The notes under the pieces are model-generated. The model made no database searches. It saw only the letters and a list, made by a program, of their open reading frames with translations, and had not been told where the DNA came from. The translations under genes and the position numbers were made by a program. From positions 1 through 20,608 of the forward strand of contig CAJXPP010000013.1 in the NCBI GenBank assembly GCA_913058195.1: a DNA stretch of 20,608 nt, read 5' to 3'. Within the stretch, counting starts at the first letter, position 1; each line of letters opens with the position of its first letter. Of this stretch, positions 1 through 7,859 are shown in pieces. The stretch is from an uncultured Gammaproteobacteria bacterium (lineage in GTDB: Bacteria > Pseudomonadota > Gammaproteobacteria > Nitrosococcales > Methylophagaceae).

Positions 1-22
1 CGGAGATGTGTATAAGAGACAG
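1..22. other. Nextera/Tn5 sequencing adapter remnant (artefact)
   Basis: The first 22 bases end in the 19-base Tn5 mosaic end AGATGTGTATAAGAGACAG, preceded by CGG. As I remember the Illumina Nextera design, CGG before the mosaic end marks the read-2 (i7 side) adapter. This is library sequence, not genome, and biological sequence starts at about 23. Confidence 0.97.
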
Positions 23-813
23 AGACCAATAGGAAGTGATAATTGCTGCCATTGAATTTTTGTTGGCCAAATAAATTCAAACCAAATCCCATTATATGCC
101 CCTATAGATAACAATATGGAGCTAGAGAAAAGTGCGTAGTAGAGGTAAGCCGTTTGTTTGAAAGTAAAAAACAGTAAAAAATTGTAACTGATTAATCCTA
201 ATAATAAGCCGGCATAAAGAGCAAAGAAGATGTATTTAACCCTATTCTTTTCAGCAAATATATCAGCTTGCCATAAGTTTGCTCCAGCAGACATGCTGCC
301 TTTTGATTTGATACGGAAATAGAAACTTAGATCAGTGTGAGCTGGCAGAGTAATTGGAAATATGAAGTTTACATTAGAGTAGAAGCGCTGGTGGAAAGGT
401 TTTGTATCGCCAGTATCATAGCGGGATATGATGCGTTTACTCGCTTTATTGACGATATAAATACCGATATCATCAAGTAAAGGAAAGTTGAATTCTAGCA
501 ACTGTTTTAGTGCGTATTGCTCCTTATTGCTAACGTCGACTTTAAACCAATGGGTTTCTTTTCGGAAACCGAGATTAGGCGAGCCTCCTTTTAATTCGGA
601 AAATACAGTCTGATTGTTTGGCGATAGAATATCTTCAATAGTAAACGCATCACGATTGTCGACTAATACTTGGTAGTGGCTACCTAGCTCGATGGGTTGT
701 GGATTGTCACTTGAGAGGATAATAGGCTCAGCAAAAGCAACAGAAATAAGGCTGCTAAGTAGTGAAAGACACAGTAACCTATATAAGGTAGGTAATGATT
801 GAGCTTTCATCAT
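23..813 (-). CDS. 7TM-DISM membrane sensor protein, N-terminal part (cut by contig end)
   Basis: This open frame has no stop before the contig end, so only about 263 N-terminal codons are present. Residues 1-28 form a signal peptide with a likely cut after AFA. Residues ~30-185 resemble the periplasmic 7TMR-DISM extracellular domain 2, including the FRKETHWFKVDVSN stretch. Residues ~193-218 (ALYAGLLLGLISYNFLLFF) match the first helix of the 7TM-DISM membrane domain, and a second helix follows at ~222-245. Family members usually end in a cytoplasmic GGDEF, histidine kinase or similar output domain, which is missing here, so the output is unknown. ATG at 813 or the next codon (810) could start the protein; AAGGAAATAGAG lies just upstream. 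It lies 65 bases downstream of orn on the same strand and may be read with it. Confidence 0.85.
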
Positions 814-825
814 CTCTATTTCCTT

Positions 826-831
826 TTACAT
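826..831 (-). other. Start-stop element (ATG-TAA) ahead of the 7TM-DISM gene
   Basis: On the minus strand AGGAAATAGGG (842-832) is followed directly by ATGTAA. A second near-identical stretch, AAGGAAATAGAG, then precedes the gene's ATG at 813. The ribosome-binding region is therefore duplicated, and its first copy leads to a one-codon ORF. It may be chance or may affect initiation. Confidence 0.3.
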
Positions 832-878
832 CCCTATTTCCTGCTATTAGCCTCCAATTATCAGGCTTGGTATACGAT

Positions 879-1427
879 TTAAGGCAGTTTAATAAAGAGT
901 TCTCGGTAATGTTGTAATTCACGAATTGAATCTTTCACATCATCCATAGCTAAATGCGATGATTTTTTCTTAAAGCTTTTTTCAACCTTCGGAGCCCAGC
1001 GTCGAGCGAGTTCTTTTAACGAACTAACATCTAGGTTACGGTAGTGAAAATAGGCTTCAAGCTCAGGCATGATACGCGCCATAAAACGGCGGTCTTGGCA
1101 AATACTATTGCCACACATTGGCGATACACCAGCGGGAACGTATTCTTTTAGAAAGTCTAATGTTTGTTGTTCTGCTTCTGCTTCGGTAACTCGAGTCGTT
1201 CGAACACGCTCCGTTAAACCTGAACCGCCATGTTGACGAGTGTTCCATTCATCCATTGCTTGTAGAGTTTCATCAGATTGATGAATGGCAATCATCGGAC
1301 CTTCTGCGAGTACATTTAAGTCGCCATCAGTAACGATTGTGGCAATCTCAATAATATAATCATTATTAGTATCAAGGCCAGTCATTTCTAAATCGATCCA
1401 GATTAAGTTTTTCTTACTTTTAGCCAT
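879..1427 (-). CDS. orn: Oligoribonuclease (3'-5' exonuclease of short RNAs)
   Basis: Orn degrades RNA fragments of 2-5 nucleotides, and in many gammaproteobacteria it clears pGpG left from cyclic-di-GMP breakdown. The protein is 182 residues, close to the family's usual ~181. The DEDDh catalytic set is visible: D12 and E14 in IDLEMTGLD, the Exo II region around MDEWNTRQHGGSGLTERV, and HLAMDD near the C-terminus. I chose ATG at 1427 because MAKSKKNLIWIDLEMTGLD matches the normal N-terminus; the frame stays open to 1484 but the extra 19 residues are unlike Orn. The gene is divergent from the M48 peptidase and lies upstream of the 7TM-DISM gene. A GGDEF protein also lies in the window, so both ends of c-di-GMP turnover may be represented. 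Only a weak ribosome-binding site is seen. Confidence 0.97.
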   Translation of the reverse strand: MAKSKKNLIWIDLEMTGLDTNNDYIIEIATIVTDGDLNVLAEGPMIAIHQSDETLQAMDEWNTRQHGGSGLTERVRTTRVTEAEAEQQTLDFLKEYVPAGVSPMCGNSICQDRRFMARIMPELEAYFHYRNLDVSSLKELARRWAPKVEKSFKKKSSHLAMDDVKDSIRELQHYRELFIKLP

Positions 1428-1527
1428 AGTTATTATCTTTATATTAAGTTTTAATTTGAACTTCCTTGCCAGAGATTGTATCAAAGGCTAACCTACATAG
1501 CATTGTTGATTTTAGCTGGATATAAAT

Positions 1528-2769
1528 ATGAATGAATTTACTTGGGTATTCTTAGCTGCACTTGTCTTGATGACAGGCGTTGAGCTTTGGCTGTCATTAC
1601 GTCAAGGTCGTTATGTTGACGCTCACCGAGATTCCGTTCCAGAAGCATTTAAAGAACAAGTAGAATTAGCCGCGCATCAAAAAGCGGCCTCTTATAGCGT
1701 CGCAAAAGGCAAATTAAACCGTATTGATAACATACTCGGTTTTATTTTATTGTTAGTTTGGACTTTAGGGGGGGGCTTGGCCTTGTTGTCAGGTGCATGG
1801 CAGTCATTAGGGTTGTCTGAAACAATAACGGGCATAGTATTTATCCTCAGTTTTTTTATTATAGGCTCCTTACTAGACCTACCTATGTCTTGGTATAAAA
1901 CCTTTGTATTAGAAGATAAGTTTGGCTTTAATAATAATACAATGCCTTTATTCTTGGCTGATATAGCTAAGCAGACGGTATTGGTGATTGTTATCGGTGC
2001 TCCATTGATATGGGCTGCATTGGCTTTAATGGACGGAACAGGTGAATATTGGTGGCTGTATCTATGGGCGGCATGGATGGGGTTTAGTTTATTAATGATG
2101 TGGGCTTATCCCGCTTTCATTGCACCATTATTTAATAAATTTACACCACTAGAAGATGAGCAGTTAAAAGCTCGCGTTGAAAGTTTGCTTGCTCGTTGTG
2201 GTTTTAAAAGCCAAGGTATTTATGTGATGGATGGTTCGCGTCGTTCAGGTCATGGTAATGCTTATTTCACTGGTCTTGGTAATAACAAACGAATAGTGTT
2301 TTTTGACACCTTATTAAAGACCTTGAATGAAGATCAAATTGAAGCAGTACTTGCCCATGAATTAGGTCATTTCCGACGTAAACATGTTGTAAAAAATATG
2401 ATGATGATGGCTGTGTTAAGTTTAATTGGTTTAGCGATATTGGGTTGGGCGGCAGGGCAGACATGGTTTTTCACTGGCTTAGGAGTAGATACTGAAACTA
2501 ATGCGATGGCACTTATATTGTTTATGCTCGTTATTCCAGTATTTAGTTTCTTTTTACACCCAATGATGACGGCATTATCACGGAAATATGAGTATGAAGC
2601 AGATGCTTATGCTGCTTCTGTTTCTAATAGTGATGATTTGATTTCAGCTTTAGTGGCTTTGTATCAGGAAAATGCCAGTACATTAACGCCTGATCCGCTT
2701 GTGTCGGCTATTTATGACTCACATCCGCCAGCAACATTACGTGTTGCACATTTACAAGCCGGCCAATAG
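1528..2769 (+). CDS. Membrane M48 family zinc metallopeptidase (Ste24/CAAX protease 1-like)
   Basis: This 413-residue protein has an N-terminal M48_N membrane region with helices at about 5-22, 68-90, 100-117, 148-167 and 175-200, then an M48 catalytic domain. The zinc site HELGH is at residues 277-281, and the third ligand is E357 in YEYEADAYA. Two more helices lie at about 290-312 and 327-347. The layout matches Ste24-type proteases, which in bacteria are thought to cut misfolded or signal-like membrane proteins; the substrate here is unknown. ATG at 1528 follows CTGGATATAAAT, a modest ribosome-binding site. It is divergent from orn and convergent with the GGDEF gene, with a hairpin between them. 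Confidence 0.93.
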   Translation: MNEFTWVFLAALVLMTGVELWLSLRQGRYVDAHRDSVPEAFKEQVELAAHQKAASYSVAKGKLNRIDNILGFILLLVWTLGGGLALLSGAWQSLGLSETITGIVFILSFFIIGSLLDLPMSWYKTFVLEDKFGFNNNTMPLFLADIAKQTVLVIVIGAPLIWAALALMDGTGEYWWLYLWAAWMGFSLLMMWAYPAFIAPLFNKFTPLEDEQLKARVESLLARCGFKSQGIYVMDGSRRSGHGNAYFTGLGNNKRIVFFDTLLKTLNEDQIEAVLAHELGHFRRKHVVKNMMMMAVLSLIGLAILGWAAGQTWFFTGLGVDTETNAMALILFMLVIPVFSFFLHPMMTALSRKYEYEADAYAASVSNSDDLISALVALYQENASTLTPDPLVSAIYDSHPPATLRVAHLQAGQ

Positions 2770-2790
2770 ATAGATTAACCTTTAAGTTAG

Positions 2791-2816
2791 ATACTCCGAG
2801 GTGATACTCGGAGTAT
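2791..2816. terminator. Hairpin between convergent M48 and GGDEF genes
   Basis: A perfect 10-bp inverted repeat, ATACTCCGAG / CTCGGAGTAT, with a 6-base loop (GTGATA) lies between two convergent stop codons. This suits a bidirectional terminator. Neither side has a strong T-run, so efficiency is uncertain. Confidence 0.6.
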
Positions 2817-2827
2817 GCTTAGAGTCT

Positions 2828-3862
2828 TTAATTTATTATTACTTGATTGCGGCCACTCTCTTTTGCTCTATAGAGTGCATTATCCGCTCGTTCGATAATA
2901 TCTTGTGGTGTGTCGTTGGGTTTTTTTATGCTGATGCCAACAGACACGGTAACTTGACCAATAGTATCTTCACTGCCTCTTTTCTTTAGGCGACTATTTG
3001 CAAAGTTAAGCCGTATTTTTTCGGCTAAATCAAACGTTTCTTGTTTAGATTTTTGTACTAAAATCATAGCCATTTCTTCGCCACCATAACGGGCTGAAAG
3101 GCTGTTTTCGGGGGTGTTTTTTAGCATTAATCCTGCGAAATATTGAATTACTTTATCACCTAGTAGATGACCATAAGTATCATTAATGTTTTTGAAATGG
3201 TCGAGATCAAATAACAGCAAGGCGGTATCCTTTGTGTCAGTTTGACAGGACTTTAGAAGTTCGTTATCAAATGCACCTCGGTTTGCTAAGCCTGTTAAGG
3301 CATCTATTCTAGCTGATTCCTTAACGGCATTAAGCTCTTCTTTTAATCGCGTTATTTCACTTGCAGAGTGTTCTAGATTCTCTTTTAATGCACCACTTGT
3401 TTGTGACATTTTATGAGTGTCAGCGAGAATTCCTCCTAGCAAGCTCTTTAGATCGTTAAGATCATTACACTCTTCAAGGGCCATTTGAGAGTCACTAAAC
3501 CCAGACAGGCACTGATTAGTCGTCGATTCGACTTCATTAATATTCGTTAATGTATTGTCAACGACAAGTTTAAGCCCGGTATTGGTATCTTCAAGTCGTT
3601 TTGGCATTTCCATCAAAACATACTTTTCATATAAAGCTTGAGAGATCTCCTCAGAGATAAATTGTTGCTTACCTAGCAGGTTATCAATTGCATTAGTTAG
3701 TGCGAGGTTTTCACCTGACACATACTCATACCATACTGCATAGTTGACAGGCGTGGCGGCAGCTTTATGTTTATTAATTAATGGAAGTGCGAGTCTAAGA
3801 TTCTCTGATGCTTGGTCCGTAAGATCAGTATAAACAGGAGGGAAAGATGAGTTTTTAGCCAC
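2828..3862 (-). CDS. GGDEF-domain protein, probable diguanylate cyclase
   Basis: The protein is 344 residues and soluble: no signal peptide or membrane helix is seen. Residues ~1-100 form a helical N-terminal domain (NYAVWYEYVSGENLALTNAI) that often precedes GGDEF domains in gammaproteobacteria. Residues ~150-180 look like a coiled coil, and the GGDEF domain spans ~180-344 with LLFDLDHFKNINDTYGHLLGD, VTVSVGIS and ADNALYRAKESGRNQV. The signature reads GGEEM at 260-264 rather than GG(D/E)EF. No RxxD inhibitory site stands five residues before it; that position reads PENS. The likely reaction is two GTP to c-di-GMP, with activity unproven given the F-to-M change. The start is GTG at 3862 with AAGGA eight bases upstream. 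Confidence 0.9.
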   Translation of the reverse strand: MAKNSSFPPVYTDLTDQASENLRLALPLINKHKAAATPVNYAVWYEYVSGENLALTNAIDNLLGKQQFISEEISQALYEKYVLMEMPKRLEDTNTGLKLVVDNTLTNINEVESTTNQCLSGFSDSQMALEECNDLNDLKSLLGGILADTHKMSQTSGALKENLEHSASEITRLKEELNAVKESARIDALTGLANRGAFDNELLKSCQTDTKDTALLLFDLDHFKNINDTYGHLLGDKVIQYFAGLMLKNTPENSLSARYGGEEMAMILVQKSKQETFDLAEKIRLNFANSRLKKRGSEDTIGQVTVSVGISIKKPNDTPQDIIERADNALYRAKESGRNQVIIN

Positions 3863-3957
3863 GGTAATATCCTTAAAAATTGCATATCCAAATTTAACTG
3901 TAAGTTACGCTTTATAGAGTCTGATGTAAATTATATTTTAATTGCTTTGTGAGGGAG

Positions 3958-4240
3958 TTAAAAAGTCCCTTGTTTTAAGAAATGGATCACATAATTGATT
4001 ACATTGTCGTTATTCATCATAAACGAGTGAGTAACAGCTAAGCTTATATCAAATAGCTAATGATTCAATTGGGTATTTAGTTGATGGGTAATTAACATTA
4101 ATTGTTTGATAGCCAGCTTTATTTAAAGCGCGATCTAAAGCAGCCATTGAACAACTGCTCCTCGCTAAACCGTGCGATAAGATTACATATTCAGCTGCAC
4201 TGGGGTGTAGATCTGTTTTCAAAATACTTTTAGCTATTAT
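3958..4240 (-). pseudogene. Internally deleted alpha/beta hydrolase remnant
   Basis: The gap between the GGDEF gene and the acyltransferase fusion holds two fragments of one protein family. An open stretch at 4049-4240 encodes AAEYVILSHGLARSSCSM, then LDRALNKAGYQTINVNYPST and KYPIESLA. This is the oxyanion-side HG motif and following region of lipase-like alpha/beta hydrolases, and it then hits a stop. In another frame, 3958-4045 encodes AVTHSFMMNNDNVINYVIHF and LKQGTF before a stop, which resembles the C-terminal end of the same family. The middle, with the catalytic serine and aspartate, is missing. There is no ATG start, and the 5' edge overlaps the last codons of the neighbouring fusion gene by 11 bases. 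I read it as a decayed gene; the family match is from memory. Confidence 0.72.
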
Positions 4241-7200
4241 TTAACTGATTAACAGCGATAGATGTCGCTGTACTGAAATCACTTTTACCACTGCCCAGTT
4301 TAGGGATCTGTTCAACAGGAATAAGAGTACTAGGCGTCATTAAGCTATTGAGCTCTGCATTCTTAATGCATGATTTTAGCTCAGCTTCACCAATATTATC
4401 AGTATAAAGAAGTACAATTTTTTCCCCTTTCTTGTCATCAGGAACCGTACTTGTCAGAATTTCAACTTCTTCAGGAAGAGTCGGCGTGATGCTAGATTCG
4501 ATAGCACCAAGGCTAATCATCTCACCGCCTATTTTGGCGAAGCGAGAGTAGCGATCGATAATGCTCAAAAATCCGTCCTTATCAATATGACCTTTGTCTC
4601 CTGTTTTATACCAACGGTAGCCATCAATTTCAGTAATGACTTCAGCCGTTTTGTCAGGATCATTGAGATAACCCTGCATAACTTGAGTTCCACCAATTAA
4701 GATTAATCCATCTTCACCTACTGCTAAGCTCTGAAGGCTAACGGGATCAACTATTCGTACATTGCTACCTGGTAGTGGTAAGCCAACAGTTCCTGTTTTA
4801 TTACCAATTTGAACATGCCAGTCATCATCAGACATACGGTCGGTCAGATTAACAGTAGCCACAGGTGTGGTCTCAGTTGTACCGTAGCCTTCATAAATCG
4901 TTTTGCCAAATTTTAAGGTGAAGTTGTCACGCACATCAGGGTTTAAGCGTTCAGCACCCGCTACGACGATACGTAGTGAATTCAACATTAATGGATTAAT
5001 ACGACGATTTCTATTAAATAGACGTAAAAACGTCGATGTTGCAAACAATAGTGTTGCATTATGTTCGTGGATCCCCTTAGCTATAGTAAGCACGTCAGTG
5101 GGGTCTGGATGACAAATAGCGGGTACGCCTTCAATTAGAGGCATTAAGCCTGTCACAGTCAAGCCAAATGCATGGAATAACGGTAAATTTGCAACAATGA
5201 TATCGTCTTCCAGTGTATCGAGCACATCAGAGACTTGTTTTATATTGCCAATAATATTTTGGTGGGATAGAACAACGCCTTTAGGTTCGCCTTCACTGCC
5301 ACTAGAAAACAAGATAGCAGCAGATTGCTTGATATTAACAGTGTTGCCAAATAGTGAAATTAGCCACGAGCTAGGCAAAACATAAGTTGATATAAAAGTA
5401 AGGAGTTGTTCAGTTTTACTTAACTCCTCTTTAATGTCTTCAAGATAAATAGGTGTTGCCAGTTCAAATAAACTCGATAGTTCGATCCCTTTTGCTTTTA
5501 ATTTAGTAACGAAACGCTTCGAGGTATAGATAGTCTTTATTTCAGCTTTATTAATAGCTGATTCGAGAGAGCTAATATTGGCGCTAAAATTAAGGTTTAT
5601 AACCGTTTTACCACTTATGAATGCTGCCATATTAGCTATTATGCCAGCACTGCTTGTTGGTAGTAATAAGCCAATATTTTGTTCAGGGCTCTGCTTTTTA
5701 AACCGGCGCGAGAATAATAAAGCGACCACTAAAGCCTTACGTCTAGAAAGGGTGATTCCAGTTTGAATATCAGTCAGGCAAGGCGCGCTACCATCTTGTT
5801 TAACGCGATTTATCCAAGCATGAGCTAGTGTTGGTAAGGTTTGGGTGTGGCTTTGCCATCCGCTGATAGATAAATCAAACACACTGCTTTTAACTTCATT
5901 TGCGGATGAGCTCAATGGCATAGCTTTGCCAAAGGCGACAATAACATCTCGACGTAAGCGGCTTTGGCGTAATGATTGTAATTTTGTACTTGAGCGTGAG
6001 AAACGACTTCCCCATAAGCCTCGTAAATAGAAGGGAAGGATAATGCCTTCCACACCTTCAACACAACGTTCAAAGCCTTGTTTAAATTCAGCTAGCTGTC
6101 CATTTCTACTAATTGAACCTTCAGGGAATAAGCAGACTACTTCGCCTTGTTGTAAGTGGTGATTGATTTTTTTCAATGCACTTTTACTGCTCGCACTGGC
6201 AATAGGAATCACACCCACTAAATCGAGAATCCACTTCAAATACCATTTCTGATAAATGATTTTATCCATTACAAAGTGAACTGGGCGAGGGCTGGCTATT
6301 TGTATCATCGCCCAATCTAACCAACTGATATGGTTGCCTAACATTAATACAGGGCCTTGGGACGGGATATGGTTAAAGCCCTGTACGCTTATTTTGTATT
6401 TACCAGAGAATATAATTGCCAGAACATAACGAATCAGTGATTGAGGTAATTTCCATACAGTATAAAACGCACCTACCGCAGTGACAATGGTTAGCAGTTT
6501 GAGTAATATTTCACTTGAAATATTAGCCAGTGAAAATAATACTGTAATACATAAGAAGCTGAGCATGACTACATTTTGTACCCAGTTATTTCCTGCGAGT
6601 ACCGTGCCTAATTGTGGCGCGCGTGCATGGAATTGAATTAACGAATTAAGTGGCACAATAAACAGGCCACCAAAAAAACCAAAAGCAAGAATATCGGCTG
6701 AAAGCCATAGCGTTGAAGGAATTTGTGGCAATAAAAATAGTGATACAACCATGCCTAATGCACCTAAAGGGATTAAGCCAGACTCAATATAATGATTGGA
6801 TATTTTGCCTGCAAGCAGAGAGCCTGCAACTATGCCGATACCTGAGCTGGCTAGTAAACCTTGAATGATAATGGTGTTATCTATTGCTAGAGCTTCTTTA
6901 GCAAAAGCGGGGAATGCGGCGAGTACGACTTGCGATACTCCCCAAAAAACAGATAAACCTATAATCGATAACCAAATAATTGAATCAGCTCTAAGTAACT
7001 TTATATTCGAATAGAGTGCTTTACCTGAGCGGTACTGTTGCCAATCAAATGATTTTCTGTTTGTGGGAGGTGATATGTTTTGTAAACGGGTGGAAAAATA
7101 AAGTTCAATAAGGCTGCCCAATACCAAAACCCAACCTAGAGGTGCAATGATGCGAATAATGTCAGCCTCTGAAGTAAATATCTGATTACTTAAGGCGTTT

Positions 7201-7688
7201 TCAAATAGAATAGAAAAGAAAAACATGCCTAATAATATGGCAACAATAGTGATGGACTGCACCAGGCCATTGGCTGATGTTAAGTTGTCTTTACCTGCTA
7301 TCTCACGAATATAACCATATTTAGCGGGAGAGTAGAATGCACTTTGTACTGCCAGCATAAACGTCATCGCAAAAGCGAATTTGAACCAGCCTAAATAATA
7401 CGAGAGGGTAATAAGTAAGGTGATGAAGACAGCTGCTGCTGCCGACCAACGCATTATTTTAGGTTTGTTGAAACGATCTGCTAGGAATCCTGAGGGAGTA
7501 AAAAGTAATACAAAGGGTAATAAAATAAGGCCATTAATTATCGCCGTTAAAATAACCTGTGTTGAGCCATCATAGATTTTAAACACGGTATTCTGAATAA
7601 TGATCTTATGGCCTAAGTCAACAAAGGCATTAAGAAAGATCATTGAAATAAAAGCAATAAATCCTTTAGTTTTAAAAAGTGAAATCAT
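4230..7688 (-). CDS. aas: Acyl-ACP synthetase / lysophospholipid acyltransferase fused to MFS flippase (LplT-Aas type)
   Basis: This 1152-residue protein joins three units. Residues 1-~415 are a multi-helix MFS transporter like LplT, the lysophospholipid flippase. Residues ~425-640 are a PlsC-type acyltransferase with the HX4D motif in GNHISWLDW (H453, D458) and FPEGSISR (E523). Residues ~650-1152 are an adenylation domain with SSGSEGEPKG (795-804), YGTTET (935-940), YKTGDKGHID and the catalytic lysine in GSGKSD (K1135). E. coli encodes LplT and Aas separately; here import, fatty-acid activation and re-acylation of lysophospholipid would share one inner-membrane polypeptide. All catalytic motifs look intact. 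ATG at 7688 follows GGCAGAG. It is divergent from an XRE regulator across an operator-rich 145-base gap, so control by that regulator is a reasonable inference. A hydrolase remnant lies at its 3' end. Confidence 0.93.
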   Translation of the reverse strand: MISLFKTKGFIAFISMIFLNAFVDLGHKIIIQNTVFKIYDGSTQVILTAIINGLILLPFVLLFTPSGFLADRFNKPKIMRWSAAAAVFITLLITLSYYLGWFKFAFAMTFMLAVQSAFYSPAKYGYIREIAGKDNLTSANGLVQSITIVAILLGMFFFSILFENALSNQIFTSEADIIRIIAPLGWVLVLGSLIELYFSTRLQNISPPTNRKSFDWQQYRSGKALYSNIKLLRADSIIWLSIIGLSVFWGVSQVVLAAFPAFAKEALAIDNTIIIQGLLASSGIGIVAGSLLAGKISNHYIESGLIPLGALGMVVSLFLLPQIPSTLWLSADILAFGFFGGLFIVPLNSLIQFHARAPQLGTVLAGNNWVQNVVMLSFLCITVLFSLANISSEILLKLLTIVTAVGAFYTVWKLPQSLIRYVLAIIFSGKYKISVQGFNHIPSQGPVLMLGNHISWLDWAMIQIASPRPVHFVMDKIIYQKWYLKWILDLVGVIPIASASSKSALKKINHHLQQGEVVCLFPEGSISRNGQLAEFKQGFERCVEGVEGIILPFYLRGLWGSRFSRSSTKLQSLRQSRLRRDVIVAFGKAMPLSSSANEVKSSVFDLSISGWQSHTQTLPTLAHAWINRVKQDGSAPCLTDIQTGITLSRRKALVVALLFSRRFKKQSPEQNIGLLLPTSSAGIIANMAAFISGKTVINLNFSANISSLESAINKAEIKTIYTSKRFVTKLKAKGIELSSLFELATPIYLEDIKEELSKTEQLLTFISTYVLPSSWLISLFGNTVNIKQSAAILFSSGSEGEPKGVVLSHQNIIGNIKQVSDVLDTLEDDIIVANLPLFHAFGLTVTGLMPLIEGVPAICHPDPTDVLTIAKGIHEHNATLLFATSTFLRLFNRNRRINPLMLNSLRIVVAGAERLNPDVRDNFTLKFGKTIYEGYGTTETTPVATVNLTDRMSDDDWHVQIGNKTGTVGLPLPGSNVRIVDPVSLQSLAVGEDGLILIGGTQVMQGYLNDPDKTAEVITEIDGYRWYKTGDKGHIDKDGFLSIIDRYSRFAKIGGEMISLGAIESSITPTLPEEVEILTSTVPDDKKGEKIVLLYTDNIGEAELKSCIKNAELNSLMTPSTLIPVEQIPKLGSGKSDFSTATSIAVNQLNNS

Positions 7689-7745
7689 ATTTACTCTGCC
7701 ATCAAAAATAATATGTGTTTATCTTAGTGAACCGAATAAAATAAA

Positions 7746-7806
7746 GCGACTTTAAATGAAAAGTAGCATGGTTTTGAATTTAAAGTAGCAATATATGCTA
7801 CTTTAA
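7746..7806. promoter_or_regulatory. Putative operator cluster: four AAAGTAGC boxes in two inverted pairs
   Basis: A perfect palindrome, TTAAAGTAGCA-ATATA-TGCTACTTTAA, spans 7780-7806 (11-bp arms, 5-base loop). Upstream, 7760-7768 is another AAAGTAGCA, and 7746-7755 is GCGACTTTAA, one base off the reverse box. The two forward boxes start 22 bp apart, about two helical turns. The cluster sits between the divergent fusion gene and the XRE gene, which is the usual place for a regulator's own operator. If transcribed, the palindrome would also form a hairpin ending just before the AAGGGAGG ribosome-binding site. Confidence 0.65.
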
Positions 7807-7820
7807 GGGAGGTATTTAAA

Positions 7821-7859
7821 ATGAAGGCATATTATGGCGCAGACAACAAAACTGGTTGA
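7821..7859 (+). CDS. Possible 12-codon upstream ORF overlapping the XRE gene start
   Basis: ATG at 7821 has the best ribosome-binding site in the area, AAGGGAGG at 7805-7812, eight bases upstream. It encodes MKAYYGADNKTG and then stops at 7857-7859, inside the XRE gene and in another frame. The XRE start at 7834 has its own GAAGG (7823-7827) inside this ORF. It could be a leader that couples or tunes translation of the regulator, or an unused ATG. Confidence 0.3.
   Translation: MKAYYGADNKTG

Noticed and set aside
1..22. Possible end of a natural Tn5-type transposon
   Set aside because: The sequence is the engineered mosaic end with an Illumina flank, and it recurs at the far end with an index; no transposase is present.
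1428..1484. N-terminal extension of orn by 19 residues
   Set aside because: The extra residues are unlike Orn, and the ATG at 1427 gives the standard N-terminus and length.
3958..3976. AGGGA/TCCCT inverted repeat as a terminator
   Set aside because: Only five pairs, a 9-base loop and no T-run after it; it also lies in the hydrolase remnant's coding stretch.
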